Source of the DNA: Aquimarina mycalae
GTDB taxonomy: Bacteria > Bacteroidota > Bacteroidia > Flavobacteriales > Flavobacteriaceae
NCBI RefSeq assembly: GCF_029906345.1
Contig: NZ_JARYGY010000008.1
Coordinates: forward strand, 1 to 64,000
DNA length: 64,000 nt
Reading direction: 5' to 3'
The notes beneath the pieces are model-generated. The model made no database searches. It was not told the DNA's origin and saw nothing but the letters and a program-made list of their open reading frames with translations. Below are positions 17,098-25,800 of this stretch, in pieces (the first letter of the stretch is position 1; every line of letters begins with the position of its first letter). A program made the translations under genes and the position numbers.

Positions 17098-17879
17098 AAA
17101 AGGTATCTATTTTAATGCTGTGTATAGTGACCTCTTGTGTTGTAAAAAAAACAGGTAAAAAATCGACTACGACTTTTTCTCAGGAGACTCTTGTAAGTAG
17201 CGCCTTAAAAGTGCTGAATATAGATGCCTCGAGAACAGATTTTGTGTTTTCAAAAATAACTCCAAACAATTTAGAAGAAACAATTATAGTGATTCCAGAA
17301 GTTGTAAACGAGGAAGACGAAGTGTATGAGTTGAACACCAATATTGTAATAGCAAATAATAAAACGGGTAAAATAACACATCACTACTTTGAAAGCTCCA
17401 AAACCAATGGATGGTATTCGGATGCTATATTTATAGAGAGTATTGAAATAGATACTACCAATTACAAACTAAATAGATCTAAAAATGCTTTTGGTGTTAT
17501 TGTAAAAAAAAGGAGTATGTCACAACCAAATCCATATAATGAGGAGATTATTTCACTTTTTACAAAAGAAAAAGGTGGTATTAAAAAAATACTGGATTCT
17601 TATATTATATATGAAGATTCAGGAATAGTTAATGTAAACATGAACGCGTGCTATGCAGATTTTAAAATAGTGGCTAATAAACTGTCAGTTGGTGACACCA
17701 AAACTAATGGATACTTCGATATCTTAGTTCATAAAACAATTACTCAAAGAAATTTTCGTGATGATGAAAATGGAGAATGTAATCCAAAAGAAAAAATCAT
17801 TGCTACAGAAGAAACTTTATTGAGGTTTAATAAGAAAGAATACAAAAGAGAAAACCCCGAAATGCCTACAGAACAATGA
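17094..17879 (+). CDS. Lipoprotein with the repeated 'FESSKTNGW' domain
   Basis: 261 residues with a lipobox at about C15 (V-T-S-C-V). The mature part is homologous to the C-terminal half of the next protein. Shared landmarks are 'PNN-x3-ETI', 'TGKITH-x-YFESSKTNGW' and '[SR]-x-PNPY'. The gene is joined to both neighbours by 4-nt overlaps. I infer a lipoprotein family duplicated and then extended in the neighbouring gene; the role is unknown. Confidence 0.75.
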   Translation: MKKVSILMLCIVTSCVVKKTGKKSTTTFSQETLVSSALKVLNIDASRTDFVFSKITPNNLEETIIVIPEVVNEEDEVYELNTNIVIANNKTGKITHHYFESSKTNGWYSDAIFIESIEIDTTNYKLNRSKNAFGVIVKKRSMSQPNPYNEEIISLFTKEKGGIKKILDSYIIYEDSGIVNVNMNACYADFKIVANKLSVGDTKTNGYFDILVHKTITQRNFRDDENGECNPKEKIIATEETLLRFNKKEYKRENPEMPTEQ

Positions 17880-19834
17880 AAATATTAAATACACTAATTC
17901 TATTTATTTTAATCTCTTGTAGTCAGAATGCAAAAGAAAAAAAAGAACCTGTAGTGAAGACACAGGATGCTATTAAAGAGGTCGTAGAATCATCAACTGT
18001 TGAAGAAGAAAATGTAGTAGGAAATACTGCTGCAATTGTAGAAGATATTTCGGGAGTATACGAATTGATACAAGGTGAAAACCATATGATTGGTTCAGAA
18101 AACTTTGAAATGTATAAAGCAGCTATTGTTATAGATAAACTTTCTGAAACAGATTTCGGGTTCTATTCAGCTTATAAAGTAAAGGACATTTCACCAATAG
18201 GCGATTTTGGAATTTTTAGAAGTTTTAAAAACAATTTTTATAAACTAGCAATCTGTGATGAGAAAGAAGTTGAAGGATATACCAAAGATAATTTCACAAA
18301 TGGGCTTTACATATATAATCAGATATTCATTCACAAAAAAGGGGACACATTAGGGATCGTTCGATATGGAGGGAATTTTAGACATTATATGTTATACAAG
18401 AAAAAGAAAAACGAATCTAAGTTTTATGTGTCACTAGTTAAAACAATTAAGAATGCTAAACAGAATTATCAGGAATACCTTAAGGAATATGAAAAAGCAA
18501 AAAACTACGATACTTCTAAACTACAAATAAAACATGATTTCGATGGTGATATCTGGAAAACGAAACACATTCACGACGAAGATTATGCCCGTTTTGAAAG
18601 CACGCACTCCTATCAAAACCCATATCAAGAAGGGAAGTTTATACAACAAGATGCAATTTTTAAAAACCTATTTGAAAACTCGAGTTTCCAAGGTATAATT
18701 AATACAATTAAAACCAAATCAATTCCTTTAGTCGATACAACAAATTTTGATGATTTTATTGAAGAAGAAGATTATAAAAAAGTAGATGAAAAAGGGTTGA
18801 AACTAGAAGAAATATATCCCAATTTTTATAAAGAAGACCATAACTATCGGGCAATAGCTTCCTATAGATTAGCATTCTCTCAAAAGTTTCATACCGTTGT
18901 GATAACAGTGTTAAAAGGAGATCACGAAATGGAATCAGTACTCGTCAATTATAATATGAATGGAGATATTATCGACTCTAAAGTAATTGCTTACGATGAA
19001 ATAGCAGAAGGGCAATCAAGAATTGAATCAAAAATAGAACAGGGTAAACTAACCATAAATAACATCCTTTGGATTGACGAAAAGCAAGAAACTACAGAGG
19101 CGTTTAAAATAGATGAAAAAGGAAAAATAAAACCAGTGTCTGTAAATAGTTCTGAAGATCTAAATTTAATTGATAATGTAATACAACAATTAGGTGTAAA
19201 CAAGTTAAAAATCCAAGAAGACTTTATAATTGCTAAAGTGCAACCTAATAATAGTAACGAAACCATTGTGGTGATTCCTGAGATTGTAGGAGAATATGAC
19301 GAACACCATTTTGAACTTAATAGTCATATAGTCTTGGTAAATAATACCACAGGAAAAATAACACATAAATACTTTGAAAGTTCTAAAACAAATGGTTGGG
19401 AATCTGATGCAATTAAGCTATCAGAAATAACAATTGATACGGCTCCCTATATGGTTACTAAAGATACCAGAGCATTTGGTATTCGAGTGTCGCACTATGG
19501 TAGATCTCGACCCAATCCATATAGCAATACAACAATAACTTTGTTTGTGAAATCAGGTAACGCATTAAACAGAGTGTTGCGTCATTATGATGTAAAGGAT
19601 TATGGTGGAGAATGGGATACTCGTTGCGCAGGAGTATCTACAATGGTCGAAAACACACTCATGATGTCTGAAGAAAAAACCAATGCTTATTTTGATATTA
19701 TTGTTAAAAGTAAAATTACCGAAAGTAAAACTTTTGTAGATGAAAATGAGGAATGTGACGAAGAAAATAAAACTTCATCTAAAACAACAGTGTTGAAATT
19801 TAATGGGAAAGAATATTTAAAAACGAATACATGA
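17876..19834 (+). CDS. Large lipoprotein, fusion with duplicated 'FESSKTNGW' domain
   Basis: 652 residues, lipobox at about C15 (L-I-S-C-S). The first about 420 residues are unrelated to the neighbour and contain 'DISGVYELIQGENHMIG' near 58. Residues about 430-650 repeat the whole mature domain of the preceding 261-residue lipoprotein. It starts by a 4-nt overlap with that gene and overlaps the next. A duplication followed by domain fusion is the simplest history. Envelope-located, function unknown. Confidence 0.8.
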   Translation: MKILNTLILFILISCSQNAKEKKEPVVKTQDAIKEVVESSTVEEENVVGNTAAIVEDISGVYELIQGENHMIGSENFEMYKAAIVIDKLSETDFGFYSAYKVKDISPIGDFGIFRSFKNNFYKLAICDEKEVEGYTKDNFTNGLYIYNQIFIHKKGDTLGIVRYGGNFRHYMLYKKKKNESKFYVSLVKTIKNAKQNYQEYLKEYEKAKNYDTSKLQIKHDFDGDIWKTKHIHDEDYARFESTHSYQNPYQEGKFIQQDAIFKNLFENSSFQGIINTIKTKSIPLVDTTNFDDFIEEEDYKKVDEKGLKLEEIYPNFYKEDHNYRAIASYRLAFSQKFHTVVITVLKGDHEMESVLVNYNMNGDIIDSKVIAYDEIAEGQSRIESKIEQGKLTINNILWIDEKQETTEAFKIDEKGKIKPVSVNSSEDLNLIDNVIQQLGVNKLKIQEDFIIAKVQPNNSNETIVVIPEIVGEYDEHHFELNSHIVLVNNTTGKITHKYFESSKTNGWESDAIKLSEITIDTAPYMVTKDTRAFGIRVSHYGRSRPNPYSNTTITLFVKSGNALNRVLRHYDVKDYGGEWDTRCAGVSTMVENTLMMSEEKTNAYFDIIVKSKITESKTFVDENEECDEENKTSSKTTVLKFNGKEYLKTNT

Positions 19835-20562
19835 AAAACAAACTATTCTTTTTTGGGTTATGGTGTCTGTTTTTACCTTTATCTGGATGTGCTCAAAACA
19901 ATAGTGTAAAAACACAATTACAACTATTGCAAACACCGCTAGACTATCAATTTCCTATAGATAGCATTGGTTTTTCAGAAATTAAAAACACTAACTTTTT
20001 AACTAAAAACGGAGCTGCAGGCGAGTTTGATATCAATAGCAACAATGTACACTTAATAGATGTCAATAATGATGATCAAAAAGATATTATCTGCCAAGAT
20101 AATAGACATTATCAAACTACGATAGTATTGATAAAAAAAGGCAATGATTTTGTTGAAATATGGAATAAACCAGGAGCATTAGTTGACATAAAACAAGGAA
20201 AACAAACAACCATATATGTTTTATGCCGAGCTATAGGTTGTTTAAACGAGACATCATTGTCAGAATTAGCTGTTAACAATGACAATACGATTACCGAGAA
20301 TATTATTGAACTTCATACGGATACTAAATTAACAAAGTTAAATACCACATTCGAACAAAAAACACTATCAGGAATTTTAAGGACACAGCCGATTATAGAT
20401 GATATAAAGAAAAAAGATCCTTGTACTGGAGATGTAAAAAGAGGAAATCAAATAAGAGTTATAGAAAATAAAAATGTAATAGTGATTAAAACACAAAGTG
20501 ATTGGTGTTTAGTGGTTTTAAAAGAAAAAGAACAAAGTAGTGTTGGTTGGATAAAAGTGTAA
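19831..20562 (+). CDS. Lipoprotein with FG-GAP/SH3-like features
   Basis: 243 residues, lipobox at about C20 (L-S-G-C-A). 'VHLIDVNNDDQKDIICQD' near 70 is a calcium-loop pattern like an FG-GAP/VCBS repeat. The last 50 residues, with 'GNQIRVIENKN' and 'SDWCLVVL...VGWIKV', look like an SH3-type barrel. It overlaps the previous gene by 4 nt. Probably a periplasmic binding lipoprotein; no partner identified. Confidence 0.75.
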   Translation: MKNKLFFFGLWCLFLPLSGCAQNNSVKTQLQLLQTPLDYQFPIDSIGFSEIKNTNFLTKNGAAGEFDINSNNVHLIDVNNDDQKDIICQDNRHYQTTIVLIKKGNDFVEIWNKPGALVDIKQGKQTTIYVLCRAIGCLNETSLSELAVNNDNTITENIIELHTDTKLTKLNTTFEQKTLSGILRTQPIIDDIKKKDPCTGDVKRGNQIRVIENKNVIVIKTQSDWCLVVLKEKEQSSVGWIKV

Positions 20563-20567
20563 TTCTT

Positions 20568-20693
20568 ATGACTCAATCAAATAAAAAAAGAGGATTTAGA
20601 CTTATAAAAATTGAAAATATTGATTTTAATGGACAACAAGAATATTCTATAGAAGAAATAAAATCAATAGATAATAACGCTGACGCTCATTAA
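20568..20693 (+). CDS. Possible 41-residue protein or gene fragment
   Basis: An ATG 5 nt after the previous stop opens 41 codons starting M-T-Q-S-N-K-K-R-G-F-R-L and ending in N-A-D-A-H. Composition (Lys/Ile/Asn, 'SIEEIKSID') is coding-like. It could be a small peptide gene or the 5' remnant of a lost cassette; the 115 nt after it hold nothing I recognise. Confidence 0.35.
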   Translation: MTQSNKKRGFRLIKIENIDFNGQQEYSIEEIKSIDNNADAH

Positions 20694-20807
20694 GAATAAG
20701 AGCAAGTCAATCATTAAAGGTTAGAACATATTAATACATTCTGCAAAATTTATAATTGATGTGATGCATTAATTGGAAATAGTGTAGAGCAAACTACAAT
20801 CGGAAAA

Positions 20808-21551
20808 ATGAAATACTATAAATTACTATTATTAATATTCGTTTTTAATAGTTGTGATGTCTCGCAAATTTCAAAAGCAGATACGATGAATTTAGCGAAG
20901 TTGAAGGTAAATATTCTTATTCAAGATGGCACCAAAGATCATACGCTAGAGTATATAAAAGTAAAATTATCGGATGGAAAAAAACAAATCATAAATAAGG
21001 ACATAAAGGTCTTGTTAAATGATTTACCCCTTGATTTATATATAAAAAATGAGTTGTATTATACAAAAACATCTTTTTACAAAACAGACAGTCTATTACG
21101 AAACGATTCTTACTATTTTGAAATGATTTTACCTGATAGCACAAGATATCCAATTGCCTTTATCAAACCCATGAAAAAAGAGCGGGACACTAAATTTAGC
21201 ATTCCCGAAAAAGTTTCTTTACAAGAAGATTTTGTTATAAAATGGGAAAATCTTAGTACTCCATATAAATTAGAAATTATTAAAGGAATAGAAGTAAAAA
21301 AGAAGAAAGCTAAAAACATAACAGAATATGGATATGGAGGAAACCGTATCGATACCTTAAAGGAAAAAGCAGGAGAATATATAATTCCTAAATCTTATTT
21401 TATTGATTCTTTGACGATTACAAGGAATTTAGAAATTACACTTACTCGAAATGAAAAAGGTTTGATAAATCAAAGCTTATTAAAAAATAGTCAGATAATA
21501 TATAATTATACAATTAAAAAAACCATAGAAACTAAAAATAACTCGGACTAG
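20808..21551 (+). CDS. Lipoprotein of unknown function
   Basis: 247 residues with lipobox at about C16 (F-N-S-C-D). The mature part is beta-rich with many Lys/Thr and no known motif; 'SLQEDFVIKWENLSTPYKLEI' near 138-158 resembles an Ig-like or fibronectin-like strand pattern. It stands alone, with about 115 nt before and 87 nt after it. Envelope-located. Confidence 0.7.
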   Translation: MKYYKLLLLIFVFNSCDVSQISKADTMNLAKLKVNILIQDGTKDHTLEYIKVKLSDGKKQIINKDIKVLLNDLPLDLYIKNELYYTKTSFYKTDSLLRNDSYYFEMILPDSTRYPIAFIKPMKKERDTKFSIPEKVSLQEDFVIKWENLSTPYKLEIIKGIEVKKKKAKNITEYGYGGNRIDTLKEKAGEYIIPKSYFIDSLTITRNLEITLTRNEKGLINQSLLKNSQIIYNYTIKKTIETKNNSD

Positions 21552-21638
21552 ATATAACCACAGGATTCGGATTGGTTAACCATAAAGGTCAAATTTTATT
21601 GATTTGATTTTGTAGGTGAAAAGATAAAACAAAAACAT

Positions 21639-21932
21639 ATGAAACTAAGCAATTCATTTAGCGGAGCATTAAGAACCTTTGCCTATTTTATGGCAAGTGG
21701 GACACACTATCATTTAAAAGATATTGATTACTTAAAATTATATGGAGAAGAACCAAGCGCTATAGAACAAGTCTTTGCCATATTTGCTAATGTGATTGAG
21801 TTAGATGAACATGGAGAGGTACTCAATGCAAAGTATGCAGAAAAAAGAGCGGTAGACTACCTTCGAGCCTATTGCGATCCAGAATTTAAAGTAGAACCTC
21901 CTTATGAAGATTGGGAAATAGAGTTATATTAA
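21639..21932 (+). CDS. DUF7677-like immunity-type protein
   Basis: 97 residues: 'FSGALRTFAYFMASGTHY' near the start, 'YGEEPSAIEQVFAIFANVIELDEHG' in the middle and 'PPYEDWEIELY' at the end. This conserved layout matches, from memory, the DUF7677 family seen among polymorphic-toxin immunity clusters. Soluble, presumably cytosolic. The next gene begins 23 nt downstream. Confidence 0.7.
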   Translation: MKLSNSFSGALRTFAYFMASGTHYHLKDIDYLKLYGEEPSAIEQVFAIFANVIELDEHGEVLNAKYAEKRAVDYLRAYCDPEFKVEPPYEDWEIELY

Positions 21933-21955
21933 TATTTACAAATTGCACACAATTT

Positions 21956-22390
21956 ATGAGAAACCTGATTTACATATTTGTTATTCTTTTTTCAATTCAA
22001 ACGAATGCACAAAATTCAACCGATAAAGGGTGGTTTAGAATTGATTTGTTGACGTATGAAAAAACAACTAATGATACAATAAGAGGCGCAATAATTGAAT
22101 TGTACTCTGGACAAAAAAGATTAGAAGTCTATCTTTCAGATTTTGACGGAAAAAGTAATTTCATTATTAATGAAAAAGACATTGTTGATAAAAACATTCT
22201 TCTAAAGGTGCATGGCCCAAAATGCAGCATTTTTGAGAAAGAATATAATATTACAGGTGATTTAGAGACTATAATCAATCTGGAATATGGAGAATCAGAA
22301 TATACCCATTTCGATAAAAGAGGAGAAATCTACAAAAAGTTGAAAATAAAATCAACGTTTTTAAAAAAAGGATGCGGAGCTGAGAATTAA
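21956..22390 (+). CDS. Secreted carboxypeptidase-regulatory-like protein
   Basis: 144 residues from the ATG at 21956, chosen because M-R-N-L-I-Y-I-F-V starts a signal peptide ending at 'TNAQ'. The mature domain has 'ELYSGQKR...SDFDGKSNF', the pattern of a CarboxypepD_reg/Cna-B-like sandwich, and ends with a short cysteine-containing tail. A related protein lies at 50321 (shared 'DFEGLS'/'DFDGKS' and a C-terminal G-C-G/C-G-T-G). Periplasmic or surface role. Confidence 0.65.
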   Translation: MRNLIYIFVILFSIQTNAQNSTDKGWFRIDLLTYEKTTNDTIRGAIIELYSGQKRLEVYLSDFDGKSNFIINEKDIVDKNILLKVHGPKCSIFEKEYNITGDLETIINLEYGESEYTHFDKRGEIYKKLKIKSTFLKKGCGAEN

Positions 22391-22403
22391 GTAAAACTGT
22401 GTA

Positions 22404-22564
22404 CAACAAGAATTGTAATTAATTACGGGGTTTGGTGCTTAACCCAAAAAATAGAGTTTTAAACAAAGTCCGCCAAATCTTTTTGATTTGGATTTATAAT
22501 GAAAAGTATAAAACAAAATCAAAAGTTTACTACTTTTTAATTCTCGTACTAATCATAGCCGAGA
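22404..22564 (+). repeat. Cassette-type intergenic element, copy A
   Basis: Non-coding stretch with two hairpins: CCAAATC/GATTTGG (22473-22479 / 22485-22491) and AAAAGT/ACTTTT (22521-22526 / 22532-22537). The tail is TACTTTTTAATTCTCGTAC followed by TAATCATAGCC. The tail recurs at 28436-28469 (copy B). It separates two small genes and resembles, from memory, repeats flanking single-gene cassettes in other Flavobacteriia. Confidence 0.5.
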
Positions 22565-22582
22565 CGATAACAGCGCAAAATT

Positions 22583-22834
22583 ATGGAAATAGGTAAAGAT
22601 ATCATGGATATTGTAAATCGGGATTTTAAACCTGAAGAAGTACCAATAGTAATTAATGAACTTTCCTCTATCACCTTAAATCATGTAATGGCAGCGTCAG
22701 AATATAATTTAAAAAATACAAGAGGATCTATTTTGAAATTAGCCAAAGGTAATATCGATGACGTTATAGAATTGACCAAAAGTGCCAAGATTGATTTTCG
22801 TGATGTAATTATGTGGGCCACTCAAGAAGAATAA
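22583..22834 (+). CDS. Hypothetical small immunity-like protein
   Basis: 83 residues, all-alpha in appearance, starting M-E-I-G-K-D-I-M-D-I-V and containing 'EEVPIVINELSSITLNHVM'. Soluble, cytosolic. It begins 19 nt after the cassette-type element at 22404-22564 and ends 2 nt before the next gene. I have no family name; size and position fit an immunity cassette. Confidence 0.6.
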   Translation: MEIGKDIMDIVNRDFKPEEVPIVINELSSITLNHVMAASEYNLKNTRGSILKLAKGNIDDVIELTKSAKIDFRDVIMWATQEE

Positions 22835-22836
22835 GT

Positions 22837-23316
22837 ATGGAAAAGAAGAATATAAAAGATAAAGCACAATTATGCCATGTAAAAAATACCAGAATGATAA
22901 TCGCTTTATTTTGTATGTTGTTTTGTATATCCTGTATATCATCTCAGGTACAAAAAATGAAAAAACATATGCATAAAGAATTCATTGCAAAAGTTGGAGC
23001 TGTTTATGAAGAAACACCAGATGACAACCCTTGTGCAGGTAGTGAGATATATATTACATTGTTATTTGATAAAAAACAGGTGCATGTAGCTGAAAAAGAA
23101 ATGTCATCATGTGATAAAGAAACTATGCAGGAAATAGGAACATTTGATTGGAAATTAAAAGATAATAAAGAAATAGTTATTGATTTTATACCGCAAAAAG
23201 TCCAAGGAACATATGCCGAAAACTTAACTTTAGAACTCCGTGAAGAACAATTTGTAGGAAGGATAAGGCATTTAAACGGGCAAATTATCGAATACATTTT
23301 TAAAGAGAAAAACTAA
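22837..23316 (+). CDS. Lipoprotein, small
   Basis: 159 residues from the ATG 2 nt after the previous stop. The signal-like part is internal: 'MIIALFCMLFCISC' ends in a lipobox, so translation may instead begin at 22894. The mature part has 'DNPCAGSEIYITLLFDKKQV' and a beta-rich body ending 'RHLNGQIIEYIFKE'. It touches the next gene with one spare base. Envelope-located; function unknown. Confidence 0.65.
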   Translation: MEKKNIKDKAQLCHVKNTRMIIALFCMLFCISCISSQVQKMKKHMHKEFIAKVGAVYEETPDDNPCAGSEIYITLLFDKKQVHVAEKEMSSCDKETMQEIGTFDWKLKDNKEIVIDFIPQKVQGTYAENLTLELREEQFVGRIRHLNGQIIEYIFKEKN

Positions 23317-23317
23317 A

Positions 23318-23737
23318 ATGTACATTATAGGAGAAATATTAGATGCTAATAAATTGAAGACAGTTTATGCAGTTTTTGAGGATAAAAAAAGTGTCGAGAC
23401 GTATAACAAAGAACATCAAAATGAATATCAAATAATTACGATTGATACGATATTTCCCTTCTTTTTTATTGAAGAATTTAATACTGAAGAAAAGTATTAC
23501 CAATGTATTACCAAAGATGAATTAGAAAAAAGAATTCAAAAAATCAAATCCTTAAATCCTGCTACGTTTGTGTATTTTAACTTATGGCGAATAGATGAGA
23601 GTATGTATAACAAGGATTTTCCCAACGAACCCATATTAAGAGGTGTAGACTTTCACATTCATTTTACAGATACAGATATCAAAGAAATTGAAAGCAAAGG
23701 TTTTGATGCCTATTGGGATGATATTAGAACAGCTTAA
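23318..23737 (+). CDS. Hypothetical soluble protein
   Basis: 139 residues, no signal, acidic, with aromatic runs 'FPFFFIEEF' (about 47) and 'YFNLWRIDESM' (about 88). A 'VDFHIHFTD' stretch near 108 holds two histidines. The start follows the previous stop by one base. Family unknown; genomic setting suggests an immunity function. Confidence 0.6.
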   Translation: MYIIGEILDANKLKTVYAVFEDKKSVETYNKEHQNEYQIITIDTIFPFFFIEEFNTEEKYYQCITKDELEKRIQKIKSLNPATFVYFNLWRIDESMYNKDFPNEPILRGVDFHIHFTDTDIKEIESKGFDAYWDDIRTA

Positions 23738-23749
23738 TATAGTAGAAAC

Positions 23750-24184
23750 ATGGAAAATGGATGTACCATAGCAGACGCTATGAACACGTATAACACTGCA
23801 TTAAAGATTATACTATCCAAAGGATATAAAATTTTTCTTATACCAGATAAAAGAGAAGAATATATGGGTGATTTCTGTGCAGTAAAAGACAATCATAAAT
23901 TCATTGGAGGAGATCCATTAAGAGTATTAGGACTTGTTTCTATTTGGGAGAATACTGGTGATGATTGGCAAAGTCATATGCCAGAAGAAGATTTTTATGA
24001 TGAAATTTTATCAAAAGCATATCCCGATAGTGTTGAAGATTATAACAAGTTGTCAGATAAAGAGTTTTATGATTTTGTGGAGGATTATAGACTTTTTTTC
24101 GAAGATGTTTTAGATGAAAAATTTCCTAAAAACCCGTCAAGGGAAGATATGTTTCAATTAGTGAGTACATTTTATTTAGAATAG
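23750..24184 (+). CDS. Hypothetical immunity-like protein
   Basis: 144 residues, acidic. 'ALKIILSKGYKIFLIP' (about 17-32) is followed by 'FCAVKDNHKFIGGDPLRVLGLVSIWENTG' (about 43-71), a pattern I have seen in unnamed small proteins of immunity clusters. Soluble and cytosolic. It lies 12 nt after the previous gene. Confidence 0.6.
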   Translation: MENGCTIADAMNTYNTALKIILSKGYKIFLIPDKREEYMGDFCAVKDNHKFIGGDPLRVLGLVSIWENTGDDWQSHMPEEDFYDEILSKAYPDSVEDYNKLSDKEFYDFVEDYRLFFEDVLDEKFPKNPSREDMFQLVSTFYLE

Positions 24185-24193
24185 AAATTAAAA

Positions 24194-24592
24194 ATGGGAA
24201 CGACAAAAACAGAAATATACTTTGTTTTAGATAAGAATTGGGAGAAAGATTTATACAGTCTTTCCCAAAAACATCCTATTTGGATCTGTAATTCTAATGC
24301 CAATGATATCCGAATACGTGATGTTTGGAAAAAAGAAAATGGACAGTACAATCCCAATAGAGGTGTTACATCCTTTGAGATCAAAGACACTACCGAAAAC
24401 ACATTTTATGACTTTCTTGGAATCATAGATGATCACCATCAAAAAGGATATTCAAATATTGAAGAATGGAACAAAATATCAGTATTTGGGATCGACTTTA
24501 AAAAAGTAGGAAAAATAGAAATTCAGGAAATACTGGGTTTTGATATTGAAATTAATGTTATAGATGATTGTTTTGAAATTATTAAAAAATAA
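24194..24592 (+). CDS. Hypothetical soluble protein
   Basis: 132 residues starting M-G-T-T-K-T-E-I. The next gene starts M-G-T-V-K-T-E-I, but the bodies are unrelated. This one has 'HPIWICNSNANDIRIRDVW' near 28-46 and 'IDVIDD'-like acidic strands at the end. No family known. It starts 9 nt after the previous gene. Confidence 0.6.
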   Translation: MGTTKTEIYFVLDKNWEKDLYSLSQKHPIWICNSNANDIRIRDVWKKENGQYNPNRGVTSFEIKDTTENTFYDFLGIIDDHHQKGYSNIEEWNKISVFGIDFKKVGKIEIQEILGFDIEINVIDDCFEIIKK

Positions 24593-24609
24593 AAATTTCA
24601 CAATAAAGA

Positions 24610-25059
24610 ATGGGAACAGTAAAAACAGAAATAGCACAAGCGATAAAAACACTAAAACTAAAGCAAGAAGATATATGCTTAGTTTCAGATGTTAAAAGCT
24701 TGTATTTAGAGCTGTTAGTTCATTTTGTAAAATCAGGCGATAGAAGATGGTGGTGGGAAGATTTTAAACAAGAAGCCTTTTATTTTAAAGAATATGAATT
24801 TCCATTTCAGCAAATAATCAATATTATTCCCAAAAATGTAGATACTGTTTGGTTAATGGTTGAAGATGACGAAGAAAAATATTATCCAATATACAATTGC
24901 AAACCATCTGTAATTGCCCAGTTGATAGGAGAATGCACGGCTTTCGAATATTATGTAATCGACAAAAATAAACAATGGTTGTTATGCGAAAATCACAGCG
25001 ATCAACTAATAGGTGTTGGAGAACAGTTAAGAATTATAAATAAAGATAAGTTGAGGTAA
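24610..25059 (+). CDS. DUF6756-like immunity-type protein
   Basis: 149 residues. 'RRWWWEDFK' (about 45), 'VWLMVEDDEEKYYPIYNCKP' (about 79) and 'FEYYVIDKNKQWLLCENHSDQLIGVG' (about 118-143) match the DUF6756 consensus as I recall it. Soluble. Members occur with SUKH and other immunity proteins. It shares its first eight residues, nearly base for base, with the neighbouring 24194 gene. Confidence 0.7.
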   Translation: MGTVKTEIAQAIKTLKLKQEDICLVSDVKSLYLELLVHFVKSGDRRWWWEDFKQEAFYFKEYEFPFQQIINIIPKNVDTVWLMVEDDEEKYYPIYNCKPSVIAQLIGECTAFEYYVIDKNKQWLLCENHSDQLIGVGEQLRIINKDKLR

Positions 25060-25067
25060 CATACATT

Positions 25068-25487
25068 ATGTCTAGAGCAGATAAATATCAACTAAAATTA
25101 CAGCAAGAAATTGACAGTAGAGCCAGTTTTATGAACGATGCCAAATGGAAGGCTTTATTCTCATTGCTAAAAGATGTAAACCCCTCATTGGTAGCAAAAG
25201 TAAAACTTCTTTTAGACGAAAGAATGAGAGCGTTTACCATACCAAATGTCAACGATTTGATTGATGGGAAATATATAGAAAAATACTGGGGTGTATTTGA
25301 GTTAAAAGAAATAGAGTGGATTGTAATACCCTCAGAAATTATATCTGAAAGAAAAAACCGTGAAGAACAATTAGTGCCAAAAGTAAGATTTCAAAACATA
25401 GTAGTAATAGAAGAAAAACTTAAAACAGGGAAAAAATTTGAATACGAAAGATCAGAATTAGGGTTAAAAGTTTATGGATATCGTTAA
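25068..25487 (+). CDS. DUF6678-like protein, copy 1
   Basis: 139 residues with 'FMNDAKWKALFSLLKDV' (about 20-36) and 'IEWIVIPSE' (about 84-92), and it ends in 'V-Y-G-Y-R'. The M-N-D-[AT]-K-W and I-E-W-[IL] landmarks and the Y-G-Y-[KR] end are shared with the protein at 55866, so they are probable paralogues. The first codons of the next gene overlap its end by 14 nt. Confidence 0.6.
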   Translation: MSRADKYQLKLQQEIDSRASFMNDAKWKALFSLLKDVNPSLVAKVKLLLDERMRAFTIPNVNDLIDGKYIEKYWGVFELKEIEWIVIPSEIISERKNREEQLVPKVRFQNIVVIEEKLKTGKKFEYERSELGLKVYGYR

Positions 25488-25800
25488 TAAGAGAATAATT
25501 CTCACAGACAAAACGAAACAACAAAAAGCTGAAATACTAGTAGAAAGTTTTGAGGATAATTTGGTGCAAGGCATTATTGTGTCACATTCGTTTGATGTTG
25601 AATTGCTTCAAAAAATCGCTGAGTTTGAAGAGTTGGTAAACAGTTTTATTATCGGAGAATTGTTAGATGAGATAACAGATCAATTAGATGCGTATAATTG
25701 GCAGGTAACAGGCAAAGATTGGGTTGTTTGTAACTTTCAGGTTTTTGAGCAGAAACACATTTCGTTTCGAATAAAAAACACTTTTGAAACACATGAATAA
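25474..25800 (+). CDS. Hypothetical soluble protein
   Basis: 108 residues, acidic, with 'SFDVELLQKIAEFEELVNSFIIGELLDEI' forming long helices (about 38-66) and a beta C-terminus. It overlaps the previous gene by 14 nt and the next by 8 nt, so it is embedded in a translationally coupled trio. No family recognised. Confidence 0.6.
   Translation: MDIVNKRIILTDKTKQQKAEILVESFEDNLVQGIIVSHSFDVELLQKIAEFEELVNSFIIGELLDEITDQLDAYNWQVTGKDWVVCNFQVFEQKHISFRIKNTFETHE

Noticed and set aside
22473..22537. Hairpins of element A as an ordinary rho-independent terminator
   Set aside because: No T-run follows the stems and the flanking sequence recurs elsewhere, so a repeat element explains it better.
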